The notes beneath the pieces are model-generated. The model did not search any database. It was given only the letters and a program-made list of their open reading frames with translations, and was not told the DNA's origin. Below are positions 36,300 through 45,862 of a stretch of DNA of 64,000 nucleotides, piece by piece (position 1 is the stretch's first letter; every line of letters starts with the position of its first letter). The position numbers and the translations under genes are program-made. Source of the DNA: Staphylococcus lugdunensis (GTDB lineage: Bacteria; Bacillota; Bacilli; Staphylococcales; Staphylococcaceae); the NCBI RefSeq assembly GCF_002901705.1, contig NZ_PPPV01000016.1, positions 392,722 to 456,721 on the forward strand. Direction: 5' to 3'.

Positions 36300-38120
36300 T
36301 TAGAAGACCTCATAATCCATTGCTAGACCGAATAAAATACCTATTGTGATAACCGGTAAGAATGCTAACATTGGCCCCGTTGTTTCAACACCGAAAAGAC
36401 CTTTCATAAAGCCGTCTTGCATAACGAGTGTCGTAAATCCTAAAGTGGCCATTAAGGATAGTACAAATCCAAGAACTGCTTTTAATGGGATAATGATAGA
36501 TCTAAAGACAATCATTAACAGTACAAATGCTAGAATAACAATCACACCTGCAAAGAGTGGAATAGCTTCGTTTAATTTCTTAGACATGTCTATATTAATG
36601 ACACTTTGTCCTGAAATTTCTGTTTTAAAACCATACTTATCTTTGGCGTCTTTATTATAATCGCGCAAATCTTGTACTAAATCATTCGTTGCTTCAGTAT
36701 TTGGACCTTTTTTAGGAATCACTGCCATAAGTGCATAATCATTGTTTTTACTCATTTGAGGTTGTGATACAACATCAACATTTTTCATGTCACTAACGTC
36801 TTTATACAGTGCTTTTAAGTCTTTCTGCAATTGCTGAGGGTTATCTTTTTGATCTTTTACATTGATCAACATTGGTATTTGGCCATTGAAGCCTTCACCA
36901 AATTTATCTGAAATAATATCATATGCTTTTTTCTGTGTCGTGTCACTTGGTTTGACACCATCATCAGGTATCGCTAACCGCATATGGCTCACAGGTATCG
37001 CTGCTGCCACTAAAATAATTAAACCTAATAATACAGCAGCTAATGAATTGCCAACTACAAACTTAGACCATGGTGTGTCAACATGATTCTTAAATTCTGA
37101 TTTGGTTGTTTTTGTCTTGATTTGATTATGAAAAATACTAATCAACGCTGGCAATAAAGTCAATGCGCTAAACACAGCAAACGCGACACTTATTGCAGAC
37201 GCAAATCCCATGACAGATAAGAAATCAATGCCTACTAACGATAAGCCACAGACCGCAATTATAACTGTCACACCAGCAAAGATAACTGCACTACCCGCCG
37301 TGCCAACTGCTAAACCAACACCTTTGATATAATCTGTTTCCGTCTTCATCACTTGACGATATCGGAAAAGAATAAATAGCGCATAATCAATACCCACTGC
37401 TAATCCAATCATTACCGCCAGCGTCAACGTTACATTAGGTATATTAAATGCAAATGTTAATAAACTAATAATACCTACACCACTACCTAGACCAATTAAT
37501 GCACTGACAATAGGTAGACCTGCTGCTATAAAAGAACCAAATGTGATTAATAAGACAACGAAAGCCACAATCACACCTACAAGTTCAGACGAACCGCCAA
37601 CTTCATTTGTTTGCATGCCATTACCAGTGAGTTCTGTTTGTACATTATGGTCATCTCGTAAATCTTTTAAATGATCTTTCACGTTATCGCGTGATTTATC
37701 CGATAAAGATGTTGCTGATTTGTCATAAGTAATTTCGGCAATTGCCGTCGATTTATCTTTACTAATTTGTTTTGTTTGATATGGATCTGATATTTTATCC
37801 ACATGTTTATCGTCATTCTTAATATCTTTCAGTGTTTTTTTTATATCTTTTGTCATACTTTTTGAGACGATACCATTATCACTTGAAGATTTTAAAACTA
37901 CACGTATGGATGCCTTTTCACTATCTTGGTTAAAATGTTTTTCAATTTTATCATTAGTATCTAGTGATTTTAGACCACTCATTTTAATATCATTATCAAA
38001 TTTAGGTGCGTTAAACGATAATGGAATCATAATTGCCGCCAAGATAACAACCCAAGCTATCAAACTTGACCACTTGTGCTTCGCTACAAATGTGCCTAAT
38101 TTATATAAAAATTTTGCCAA
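36300..38120 (-). CDS. farE: FarE-type RND/MmpL fatty-acid exporter, N-terminal part ending at a premature TAA
   Basis: 606 residues of an MmpL-family exporter: first helix about 14-34, external loop, five-helix bundle (about 180-350) with GLAVGIDYALFILFRYR, second loop, and the start of the second bundle ending FGLAMDYEVF. Then TAA where the family has Leu (TTA), in frame with the next 228 codons. Full length would be about 835 residues, close to S. aureus FarE. Start is TTG at 38120 behind GAAGGGGG. The divergent TetR gene and TAGTTTA operators match the farE-farR arrangement, which exports host antimicrobial fatty acids. The stop may abolish or split the pump. Confidence 0.82.
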   Translation of the reverse strand: MAKFLYKLGTFVAKHKWSSLIAWVVILAAIMIPLSFNAPKFDNDIKMSGLKSLDTNDKIEKHFNQDSEKASIRVVLKSSSDNGIVSKSMTKDIKKTLKDIKNDDKHVDKISDPYQTKQISKDKSTAIAEITYDKSATSLSDKSRDNVKDHLKDLRDDHNVQTELTGNGMQTNEVGGSSELVGVIVAFVVLLITFGSFIAAGLPIVSALIGLGSGVGIISLLTFAFNIPNVTLTLAVMIGLAVGIDYALFILFRYRQVMKTETDYIKGVGLAVGTAGSAVIFAGVTVIIAVCGLSLVGIDFLSVMGFASAISVAFAVFSALTLLPALISIFHNQIKTKTTKSEFKNHVDTPWSKFVVGNSLAAVLLGLIILVAAAIPVSHMRLAIPDDGVKPSDTTQKKAYDIISDKFGEGFNGQIPMLINVKDQKDNPQQLQKDLKALYKDVSDMKNVDVVSQPQMSKNNDYALMAVIPKKGPNTEATNDLVQDLRDYNKDAKDKYGFKTEISGQSVINIDMSKKLNEAIPLFAGVIVILAFVLLMIVFRSIIIPLKAVLGFVLSLMATLGFTTLVMQDGFMKGLFGVETTGPMLAFLPVITIGILFGLAMDYEVF

Positions 38121-38147
38121 AGTATTGCCCCCTTCTAAAATCAACGT

Positions 38148-38162
38148 TATAGTTTAACTATA
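38148..38162. promoter_or_regulatory. FarR-type operator, perfect palindrome
   Basis: TATAGTTTAACTATA is a 15-bp palindrome 28 bp upstream of the farE start; it holds TAGTTTA, fitting the TAGWTTA motif known for FarR. Confidence 0.65.
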
Positions 38163-38237
38163 CATTGTAGATTATTTAACATGCCAATATGTTACATTCT
38201 TTTGCTCTGTATTTAAAGTCATAATTAATGATATATG

Positions 38238-38250
38238 TATAGATAAACTA
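38238..38250. promoter_or_regulatory. Second, degenerate FarR-type operator
   Basis: TATAGATAAACTA repeats the TATAG...AACTA pattern of the first site and lies 21 bp before farR, which suggests autoregulation. Confidence 0.5.
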
Positions 38251-38270
38251 CGGTTTGGAGTGAATTGTAT

Positions 38271-38822
38271 ATGAACCATAATGATTTGAGAGTTATAAAA
38301 ACGAAAAAAGCATTATCTCAGAGCTTATATGAATTATTAGAAAAGCATATGTTTACAACGATTTCAGTCAACCAAATTTGTGATAACGCTATGGTACATC
38401 GCACAACGTTTTACAAGCATTTTTATGATAAATATGATTTACTAATCTACTTAATCAAATTATTAACTAAAGATTATCTTGCAACGGATATTAAAGAACG
38501 GCTCAACAATCCTTTTAAAACCATTTACACAACTTTTCAAAATAAAGCCGAATTGCAACGCATTCAACAAAAGCAACAAGATGATAAAGAATTTGAAAAA
38601 GTTGTGTCGAAATTTATTATTGATACTTTAAAAAATGATATTAAAGAAAATCAACATCGCATTATCGTCGATCGTGCTGTTCCAGAAAGTTTAATTTTTT
38701 ATATTTATGACTCGACGTTAGCAGGTTTTGTAGAATGGGCTAGATGTGAAAATCCCAATATGGATGCGGATAAGATGGACAAAATATTTCATAAAGTTGT
38801 CAATTTAAAAATCCGTGATTAA
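38271..38822 (+). CDS. farR: FarR-type TetR-family regulator
   Basis: 183-residue TetR-type regulator. The helix-turn-helix NQICDNAMVHRTTFYKHF lies at about 36-53; the C-terminal half carries a TetR_C-type ligand domain ending FHKVVNLKIRD. It is divergent from the MmpL exporter, as FarR is from farE in S. aureus, where it senses fatty acids. GGAG lies ten bases before the ATG at 38271; a TTG six bases earlier is an alternative start. Two operator-like sites lie in the spacer. Confidence 0.83.
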   Translation: MNHNDLRVIKTKKALSQSLYELLEKHMFTTISVNQICDNAMVHRTTFYKHFYDKYDLLIYLIKLLTKDYLATDIKERLNNPFKTIYTTFQNKAELQRIQQKQQDDKEFEKVVSKFIIDTLKNDIKENQHRIIVDRAVPESLIFYIYDSTLAGFVEWARCENPNMDADKMDKIFHKVVNLKIRD

Positions 38823-38991
38823 AATTGAAGCTTCTATTAATAACGTATGTTGCATCATGTTATCATTATTATACATAAGGCACCTCGTTCATTTAGTTTA
38901 GTGATATTTATTAAATGATACGAAACTGCCTTATTTTTTAAACATTTAAAGGTGAAATTACATGTTAATACGTAGTATTGAATAAAAAAGA

Positions 38992-39053
38992 AGCGCTCAG
39001 ATGAGTTGAATTCAATTCATTTGAGCGCTATTTTTCTGGGATTTATATCCCAG
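38992..39053. terminator. Double-hairpin terminator region between farR and rocA
   Basis: AGCGCTCA...TGAGCGCT (38992-39029) followed by ATTTTT, then CTGGGATTTATATCCCAG (39036-39053). A further repeat-like block with ATAAGGCA...TGCCTTAT arms lies at 38876-38937. Confidence 0.75.
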
Positions 39054-39065
39054 CCTGTTTAAGTT

Positions 39066-40610
39066 TTAAAACATTTCTGAAACAACTTTTTGTTCTAAGA
39101 AGTTTAATAAGTAATCTGGACTACCAGTTTTAGCATCCGTACCTGACATTTTGAAACCACCAAATGGATGATAGCCTACTACCGCTGCAGTACAACCTCT
39201 GTTGAGATATAAATTACCTACGTCAAATTCATTAACTGCTTTCATCCAATGTTCACGGTTATTCGTAATCACAGCACCTGTTAAACCGTAATCTGTATCA
39301 TTGGCAATGTCTATCGCTTCATCAAAGGTATCAAACTTTGTAAAGCCAACAACTGGACCAAAGATCTCTTCTTGCATAATTTGATCTGAAGATTTCAACC
39401 CTGAAATAATGGTAGGTTTAATGAAGTAACCTGTTGAATCATCTGTGTCGCCACCGATTTCAATTTTTCCTTCTTTACTACCTATTTCGATATAATTTTT
39501 AATTTTATCGAATTGCTTTTTATTAATCACAGGACCCATAAATGTGTTATCTACAGTATTACCGACTGTTAACTCTTTTGTTAATTCAATCGCTTTCTCT
39601 AATACTTCATCGTAAACAGAACTGTGTACGATGGCACGTGAGCATGCGGAACATTTTTGACCAGAAAAGCCGAATGCTGAAGTGACAATTGCTTCTGCAG
39701 CCAAGTCAGTATCAATATTCTCATCTACTACAATGGCGTCTTTACCGCCCATCTCTGCAATCACACGTTTCAAGAATGTTTGACCTTCATGAACGACTGC
39801 ACTGCGTTCGTAAATTCGTGTACCTGTTGCACGTGAACCTGTAAATGTGATGAAATGCGTGTGAACAGAGTCTACTAAATCATCACCAATTTCTTTCGGA
39901 TCACCAGGTACAAAGTTTACGACGCCTTTAGGTAAACCTGCTTCTTCTAAAATTTCGATTAATTTATAAGCCGTTAGGACAGTGTCTTCCGCTGGTTTTA
40001 ACAGTACTGTGTTACCGGCAATCACTGGCGCTAATGTCGTACCTGCCATAATTGCAAATGGGAAATTCCAAGGTGGGATTGTAACGCCTGTACCGATTGG
40101 TTTATAGAAGTATCTATTATGTTCACCTTCACGGTCTAATACTGGTTTACCGTCAGCTAAATCCATCATTGAACGCGCATAATATTCGATAAAATCGATA
40201 CCTTCAGCAGCATCACCTACCGCTTCGTCCCATGGTTTACCTGCTTCATAGACCATTACTGCTGAGATTTCTTCCTTACGTCGACGAATGATTGCAGCTA
40301 CACGTAATAATAATTCAGCACGATCTCTATGTGACCACTTGCTCCATGATTTATAAGCTTTATTTGAAGATTCGAATGCTTTTTCTACATCATCTTTAGT
40401 TGCTTTGGATACTTTTGCAATTAATTCTGATGTATTAGCAGGATTGATTGAATCAAATGTATCATCTTTAGTGATATGCTTCCCATCAATAACGATTGGA
40501 AGTGTTTGACCAAGTTCACGCTTTACCTTTACTAATGTTTTTTGAAATCTTTCAACATTTTCTTGCACTGAAAAGTCAATTCCAGGTTCATTTTTGAAAG
40601 GTACTACCAT
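39066..40610 (-). CDS. rocA: 1-pyrroline-5-carboxylate dehydrogenase
   Basis: 514-residue aldehyde dehydrogenase that oxidises glutamate semialdehyde/P5C to glutamate in proline and arginine breakdown. The catalytic Cys is in [12 protein letters not shown], the Glu in [13 protein letters not shown], and the NAD loop in [18 protein letters not shown] and the [20 protein letters not shown] block are typical RocA. A perfect cre site about 110 bp upstream (40720-40734) agrees with the CcpA control of proline catabolism in staphylococci. Confidence 0.96.
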   Translation of the reverse strand: MVVPFKNEPGIDFSVQENVERFQKTLVKVKRELGQTLPIVIDGKHITKDDTFDSINPANTSELIAKVSKATKDDVEKAFESSNKAYKSWSKWSHRDRAELLLRVAAIIRRRKEEISAVMVYEAGKPWDEAVGDAAEGIDFIEYYARSMMDLADGKPVLDREGEHNRYFYKPIGTGVTIPPWNFPFAIMAGTTLAPVIAGNTVLLKPAEDTVLTAYKLIEILEEAGLPKGVVNFVPGDPKEIGDDLVDSVHTHFITFTGSRATGTRIYERSAVVHEGQTFLKRVIAEMGGKDAIVVDENIDTDLAAEAIVTSAFGFSGQKCSACSRAIVHSSVYDEVLEKAIELTKELTVGNTVDNTFMGPVINKKQFDKIKNYIEIGSKEGKIEIGGDTDDSTGYFIKPTIISGLKSSDQIMQEEIFGPVVGFTKFDTFDEAIDIANDTDYGLTGAVITNNREHWMKAVNEFDVGNLYLNRGCTAAVVGYHPFGGFKMSGTDAKTGSPDYLLNFLEQKVVSEMF

Positions 40611-40719
40611 TCTTAATTACCCCCTAAGTTTATAAAAGCTTTAAATTAAATCGTATTTTGTCTTACATAAAATGATATTTCATATCATTAAGTTCATTTT
40701 ACTATTACATCCCCCATTT

Positions 40720-40734
40720 TTGCAATCGCTTACA
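40720..40734. promoter_or_regulatory. cre site (CcpA operator) upstream of rocA
   Basis: TTGCAATCGCTTACA matches the consensus WTGNAANCGNWNNCW at every defined position. It lies 110 bp before the rocA start and about 160 bp before the divergent epimerase gene. Confidence 0.65.
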
Positions 40735-40895
40735 CAATGTTATCTGAAAAGTCTTACCTTTCTTTAAGTAACCTACATTTAATCATTCTAAGCAGCGCGA
40801 CACAAATGTTATATAGAGGATTAATTTTATAATAGAAATAAAGTATAATATAATTATCATATTTTTAACGACATCATGAGTAAGGACGTGGTACT

Positions 40896-41834
40896 ATGAA
40901 AGCACTTATTACGGGTGGAGCTGGATTTATCGGTTCTCACGTAGCAGAAAAATTTTCAAAAGAAGGTATCGAAGTATTTGTAATAGATAATTTAAGTTCA
41001 GGATTTCTCGACAATATCCCTTTTATTGATAAAGAACATATTTTTATTAAAGATTTCACTGATTTTAACTTTGTAACTGAATTAATAAAAGTATATCAAT
41101 TTGATTATGTTATTCATTTAGCAGCTATGGTTAGCGTAGTTGAAACCGTTGAAAAACCAATAGAATCTAACCAAGTGAACATAGATTCTACGATTAATTT
41201 ATTAGAGGCTTGTCGAAAATGGAATTCCAATTTGAAGAAATTTATCTTTGCTTCATCGGCTGCCGTTTATGGTGATTTACCTGAATTACCAAAATCAGTT
41301 TCGCAGTCTTATATTTGTCCATTGTCTCCATATGCTATTCAAAAATTTTCTGGTGAACAATATGTCAAAATTTATAATAGCCTCTATAATGTGCCAACGT
41401 CTTGTTTAAGATTTTTTAATATATATGGTCCTAAACAAAATCCAACTTCAGATTATTCTGGTGTATTGTCTATTTTAAATAATAAATTTTCACATAATCA
41501 AACTTTTACATTCTATGGTGATGGTGAACAGACACGCGATTTTGTCTATATTGATGATTTAGTGGCAGCGTTATGGATGGTATTAAATCATTCATGTACG
41601 AATGGTTTAATCTATAATGTAGGAACTGGCCATCAAACAACTTTAAAGGATGTATTTAAAGCTTTTGAGAATAGTTATGGCTACAGCATTCCTGTTCGAT
41701 ATGAACCACCGAGAGTTGGCGATATTAAACATTCATTAGCTGACATAAAGCCGCTTCAGCAACTTGGTTACACACCCCAATATACTATTTCAACAGGTAT
41801 CGCAGCTTATTTAGATTATAATAAACAACAATAA
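40896..41834 (+). CDS. NAD-dependent sugar-nucleotide epimerase/dehydratase (GalE-like)
   Basis: 312-residue extended short-chain dehydrogenase. The NAD loop is TGGAGFIGSHVAEKF (7-21), the catalytic Tyr-Lys pair is in SPYAIQKFSGE, and Ser is in FASSAAVYGD. It most resembles UDP-glucose/UDP-N-acetylglucosamine 4-epimerases. It is convergent with the TagF-glycosyltransferase fusion gene, which suggests it supplies a nucleotide sugar for the same glycopolymer. These two genes are not at this place in S. aureus. Confidence 0.85.
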   Translation: MKALITGGAGFIGSHVAEKFSKEGIEVFVIDNLSSGFLDNIPFIDKEHIFIKDFTDFNFVTELIKVYQFDYVIHLAAMVSVVETVEKPIESNQVNIDSTINLLEACRKWNSNLKKFIFASSAAVYGDLPELPKSVSQSYICPLSPYAIQKFSGEQYVKIYNSLYNVPTSCLRFFNIYGPKQNPTSDYSGVLSILNNKFSHNQTFTFYGDGEQTRDFVYIDDLVAALWMVLNHSCTNGLIYNVGTGHQTTLKDVFKAFENSYGYSIPVRYEPPRVGDIKHSLADIKPLQQLGYTPQYTISTGIAAYLDYNKQQ

Positions 41835-41836
41835 AT

Positions 41837-41876
41837 AGAGAGATCTGAGACATTTATTTTCATCTCAGATCTCTCT
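41837..41876. terminator. Bidirectional terminator between epimerase and TagF-GT genes
   Basis: Perfect 14-bp stem AGAGAGATCTGAGA/TCTCAGATCTCTCT with a 12-base loop, between convergent genes; T-rich on either side. Confidence 0.85.
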
Positions 41877-41880
41877 TCAA

Positions 41881-44388
41881 CTATTTAAGTAGCTTATAAA
41901 ATTCATTAATTGCTTGCTTATTATATGAAAGATAATCAAATGTTTCATATACGTCATTTTCTTTTTTGATAAAATGTTCAATCGCCTTAGCTATATCTTT
42001 AATATCGTGACTAACAAGTTTACCAAACTTGCCATCATTTAAGACATATCGATTTGCCTCAATATCAGACGCTAAAATGTTCATACCTAATGTTAAAGCT
42101 TCTAATAATACCATTGATTGACCTTCATAGTAAGAAGTCAAAGCTAATAAATCAGAATGTTTCATGATATAAAATGGATTGCTACGTTGTCCTAATAAAA
42201 ATACATTGTCTTCTAATTTTAATTGCTTAATTTGCTTTTGTAATTGATTTCTAAGTGCGCCTTCTCCTATAATATAAAGCTTTACTTTAGGATAGTGTCC
42301 CACTAATTCAGATACTGCTTCAATCAATAAATCAAAGCCTTTTTCAGGTGATAATCTACCTACTGTAACTATTTTAAAATCTTCATCACTAAATCGAACA
42401 GAGTGAACTTTATTATCTCTCACATTAACTAATACAGATTCACCATGCTTTTCATATTTATCAGAATCATCATTTTTCAGCTGATTAATTTTAGTAATAT
42501 TAATTGTATTTCTAGCAGTAGCAAATTTCTTATTTAAGTTCTTTTGATTAATCTTCTCTTTATTTAATTGTTTCGTCGCATCGGATACACTGATTAGTTT
42601 ATCAAAATACTGATATGTCGAAATAGCACCTTTCACATTTAAATAATGCGGTCTTTTACCATTAATTGTGCGCTTCATATCTGCTTTCATATCACTATGT
42701 AAAAAGATGAATTTGCGTTTCGCATGACTTGCTAAAATAAGATTAGCCCAAAACATAGAATACCCGCTAAAATCGATAGCGTAGTCAAATTTGCTATTAC
42801 CAAATACTTTACGGAAATCACGTTCGTAAACTTTTTTAGGATAAAGCCATTTTTCAAACGTTTTATTCAAACCTCTTTGCCTAATAAAATTGACAATATA
42901 CATTTCTTTTAATGATGCAAATAAAGGTCCTCTTCTCAAGATAATTCTGACATTTTCATTTACATTATTTAAATTATTTAAAACTTCTGCATTATTAGTA
43001 CGATTAAGAAATATCGTTACATCAAAACGGCTATAATCAAGATTCTCTAATAAGTTGATGGCCGAAGAAGTAATCCCGTTATTCTTCATGCCACCCGGAT
43101 AAATGAGGATTTTCTTTTTATTTACAACATTTGTTACTGGATCTATCACTTTTTTACCTTTAAATACATAATCAATGAGCGTTTGGGTAACGCTACCATT
43201 ATCTAAATTGACATAGGTTTGTTTGAAATGTTGATAATTCTTTAGATATTTATCTGAAAAGTAGCTTTGTTGTTGAATAGCATCGATAACTTCTTCGATG
43301 TGGTGACAAACTGGTCCGGGTAAATCATCTATTCCTATATACATGCCTCTTGATGTTTCATATTCTTCATAATCTGGTGTATAAAATATGATGGGTTTAT
43401 CTGTAACTAAAAAGTCAAAAAAGATACTTGAATAGTCCGTGATTATTAAATCTATCGCTGATAATAGCTCATTTGTATCAAAATAATCTGGTATTAAATA
43501 CGGGAGTAATGCTTTATTTTCTAATGCTTCTTGATATGCATATGGATGAACTTTAACTAATACTTGATAGTTAATATGCTTTTCCAACTGTTTAATTTCA
43601 TCTAGAATGTTGTTCAGACTTTCAGTTGGATTGTTAACATCCGATCCTCTCCATGTTGGACAATACAATGCTATTTCTCTGCCATCTAAATTAATATGTG
43701 TACTGATTTTACTTAATATGGATGGTTTACTTGTATTAAGTGTTAAATCGATTCGAGGATATCCTATTTCAAGTATTTGTCCTCCATATATCGTTTCAAG
43801 TGCAAAAGCCCTCTTGAATATTTCTGTAGTGTGCTGATTGGGACTAATTAAATAATCACTTTGTAAAAAGTTTTTAATAATGTTTTGGGAACCTCGAAGA
43901 CTATCTTCAATATCTAAGCCCATACATTTGAGAGGTGTACCATGCCAGGTATTCACGTAGATTTGATCAACTTTTTTAGTATAATAAGCTGGAAAAGTTG
44001 AGTTATTAAATAAATATTTGCATTCTGCTAAAGCTTTTAAATAATCATCAGATTCTTTAATAATAAATTCAATATTCTTAAATTTAGAGAATTTTTGTTT
44101 ATAGAAATTGAGCGTAGCTTCATTGTCTACTACCCATTTATGAGTATACTTTCTATATTTTTTATTGTTTAATAAACTTTTAAAAATAGCATAGGGGCTA
44201 TCTGTAATACTTTTTCCATCTCTCACTTGATATAAAATCAAGTTATTCTTTACTTTCAATCTATCGTAATATTTAGCATATGTCATAACTTTACTAGTAT
44301 ATGCCGATTTTTTCTTATTCTTAAGAGGAGTTGATATAAATTTGAACTTCCTTTGAATTTGATTAATTATAAATTTCTTTAATGCCAT
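41881..44388 (-). CDS. Fusion protein: CDP-glycerol glycerophosphotransferase (TagF-like) plus GT4 glycosyltransferase
   Basis: 835 residues with two enzymes in one chain. Residues about 45-415 are a TagF/TarF-type glycerophosphotransferase: YVNTWHGTPLK, LYCPTWRGSD and TDYSSIFFDFLVTDKPIIFY are visible. Residues about 430-835 form a GT4-type glycosyltransferase with ILIYPGGMKNNGITSS at its start, VGRLSPEKGFDLLIEA and SYYEGQSMVLLEALTLGM at the donor site. Such fusions make poly(glycosyl-glycerol phosphate) polymers in the cytoplasm or on the inner membrane face. A nucleotide-sugar epimerase gene is adjacent. AAAGGA precedes the ATG. A. wall teichoic-acid-like polymer or its decoration is the likely product. 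Confidence 0.87.
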   Translation of the reverse strand: MALKKFIINQIQRKFKFISTPLKNKKKSAYTSKVMTYAKYYDRLKVKNNLILYQVRDGKSITDSPYAIFKSLLNNKKYRKYTHKWVVDNEATLNFYKQKFSKFKNIEFIIKESDDYLKALAECKYLFNNSTFPAYYTKKVDQIYVNTWHGTPLKCMGLDIEDSLRGSQNIIKNFLQSDYLISPNQHTTEIFKRAFALETIYGGQILEIGYPRIDLTLNTSKPSILSKISTHINLDGREIALYCPTWRGSDVNNPTESLNNILDEIKQLEKHINYQVLVKVHPYAYQEALENKALLPYLIPDYFDTNELLSAIDLIITDYSSIFFDFLVTDKPIIFYTPDYEEYETSRGMYIGIDDLPGPVCHHIEEVIDAIQQQSYFSDKYLKNYQHFKQTYVNLDNGSVTQTLIDYVFKGKKVIDPVTNVVNKKKILIYPGGMKNNGITSSAINLLENLDYSRFDVTIFLNRTNNAEVLNNLNNVNENVRIILRRGPLFASLKEMYIVNFIRQRGLNKTFEKWLYPKKVYERDFRKVFGNSKFDYAIDFSGYSMFWANLILASHAKRKFIFLHSDMKADMKRTINGKRPHYLNVKGAISTYQYFDKLISVSDATKQLNKEKINQKNLNKKFATARNTINITKINQLKNDDSDKYEKHGESVLVNVRDNKVHSVRFSDEDFKIVTVGRLSPEKGFDLLIEAVSELVGHYPKVKLYIIGEGALRNQLQKQIKQLKLEDNVFLLGQRSNPFYIMKHSDLLALTSYYEGQSMVLLEALTLGMNILASDIEANRYVLNDGKFGKLVSHDIKDIAKAIEHFIKKENDVYETFDYLSYNKQAINEFYKLLK

Positions 44389-44597
44389 ATTAATTTTTCC
44401 TTTCTAAGTTGTACTATTTAACATTATTTCTAGTTGCTTAAAAATTAATTCTATTACTACCACTATAGCTAAAAGGTTCAATTGGCAATAAAACAGAAAG
44501 TAATATAAGATCACTTCATTATATCATTTTTTTATTATATAGTGTATATTATGCGTGATAAAGTTACGTAGCTCATTGAAATGTTTCTCAACAAAAA

Positions 44598-44633
44598 ACC
44601 TTTAATGACTTTTCTTATTTAAAGCCATTAAAG
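44598..44633 (-). terminator. Terminator of the maa-like acetyltransferase gene
   Basis: CTTTAATGACTTT pairs with AAAGCCATTAAAG (one mismatch); on the minus strand it is followed by GTTTTTTGT. It lies 25 bp past the stop. Confidence 0.75.
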
Positions 44634-44657
44634 ATTTGTTATTTCTGTTAACAGTAT

Positions 44658-45236
44658 TTATATTTTCGGTGAATCACTATCATCAATGACTCTTACTACC
44701 TTGGCAGGAATACCTGCCACTAAACTATTGGGTGGAACATCTTTCGTAACTACAGCTCCAGCTGCTATAACTGAACCGTCTCCAATTGTTACCCCTGGTG
44801 TTACTACTACATTACCACCTATCCATATATTATTTCCAATTGTAATTGGAAGTGCTAATTCTAATCCTATATTACGTTCTTGATGCGTCAATGGATGGTG
44901 CGCTGTATAAAATCCACACGATGGTCCTATAAAGACATTATTACCTATAGTTATACCTCCACCATCCATAAAGTAACAATTGCTATTCACAAAAATATTT
45001 TTCCCCAATTTAACGTTCCAACCATAATCCATATCGAGAGGACTATTAATAACTACATTTTCAGTTTCATAACCTAACAACTCACTTAGAATCTGAATAC
45101 GTTTTTTTGAATCACTTGGTCGCGTTTGATTGTAGTCATAACATAAATCCTTTGCACGTAATAAATCTTGATGTAATTGTGTATCATAATTAGCATCATA
45201 CCATTGATGAGCAAGCATTTTTTCTTTTTCTGTCAT
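44658..45236 (-). CDS. Maltose/galactoside O-acetyltransferase-like protein (left-handed beta-helix)
   Basis: 192-residue hexapeptide-repeat acetyltransferase of the Maa/LacA/NodL group. An N-terminal Mac domain ([14 protein letters not shown]...) is followed by the left-handed beta-helix with repeats such as [19 protein letters not shown]; the catalytic His is in [13 protein letters not shown]. It uses acetyl-CoA to acetylate a sugar hydroxyl; substrate unknown. The ATG at 45236 lies eight bases after GGAGGAG; the longer frame starts inside that site. Confidence 0.9.
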   Translation of the reverse strand: MTEKEKMLAHQWYDANYDTQLHQDLLRAKDLCYDYNQTRPSDSKKRIQILSELLGYETENVVINSPLDMDYGWNVKLGKNIFVNSNCYFMDGGGITIGNNVFIGPSCGFYTAHHPLTHQERNIGLELALPITIGNNIWIGGNVVVTPGVTIGDGSVIAAGAVVTKDVPPNSLVAGIPAKVVRVIDDSDSPKI

Positions 45237-45455
45237 TACAATCTCCTCCACAACATCATTATTAGTTTCATTTTAATGACTAATATTCACTTTAACAACC
45301 GTTATTGTTGTCGGCTATATTCCACCCTTAATATCTCTATTATTTTTTCACTCATTACTACTTTAGAACCAGATAAAATCACTGCTCAAGTCTCATGAAA
45401 TTGCTATTTATTTTTACTATACTTATACCATGACATAGCAAAGGAGATTACAATT

Positions 45456-45641
45456 ATGAAAGGAATTTTAAAAGGTGTCTTTATTATATTAGTCATATTG
45501 GGCCTTGTTCGAACGTTTGAAAACTATGCAATTATAGATGACGTATCTAATTATTATCACGAAAACTTTGCTGAAAAGGTTAATCAATTTCAACATCATT
45601 CTAAGCAAACTGAATCGTTGTCCCCTTCTGATTTCTTCTAA
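45456..45641 (+). CDS. Small single-helix membrane protein (61 aa)
   Basis: 61 residues: one transmembrane helix (about 5-20, GVFIILVILGLVRTF) and a polar, probably extracellular tail (NYYHENFAEKVNQF...SPSDFF). AAAGGAG lies before the ATG. The same position, between the acetyltransferase gene and copA, is held by a small protein gene in S. aureus. Function unknown. Confidence 0.7.
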   Translation: MKGILKGVFIILVILGLVRTFENYAIIDDVSNYYHENFAEKVNQFQHHSKQTESLSPSDFF

Positions 45642-45806
45642 ACCTATGTTAACTTTTGACACTTCTTTTAACTGAACCTATAAAAGTTGCGAAAATGAAC
45701 TACACATATGCTATATCGTACTTTATAAGTCCGTTAAAACATTAAAGGATTGAAATTTCTACCACTACGGTTGATTTCAGTCTTTTTTTATATGCAAACA
45801 GAATGA

Positions 45807-45835
45807 TTGACCTATATACCTAGTAGGGGTATATT
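45807..45835 (+). promoter_or_regulatory. copAZ promoter with CsoR-type copper operator between -35 and -10
   Basis: TTGACC (45807-45812) and TATATT (45830-45835) are 17 bp apart. The inverted repeat TATACCTAGTAGGGGTATA (45815-45833) fills the spacer and matches the G/C-flanked form bound by CsoR in staphylococci. Repressor binding there would block polymerase until Cu(I) releases it. Confidence 0.8.
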
Positions 45836-45862
45836 AATAAGTAATATAAGGGAGGTTTGCAT

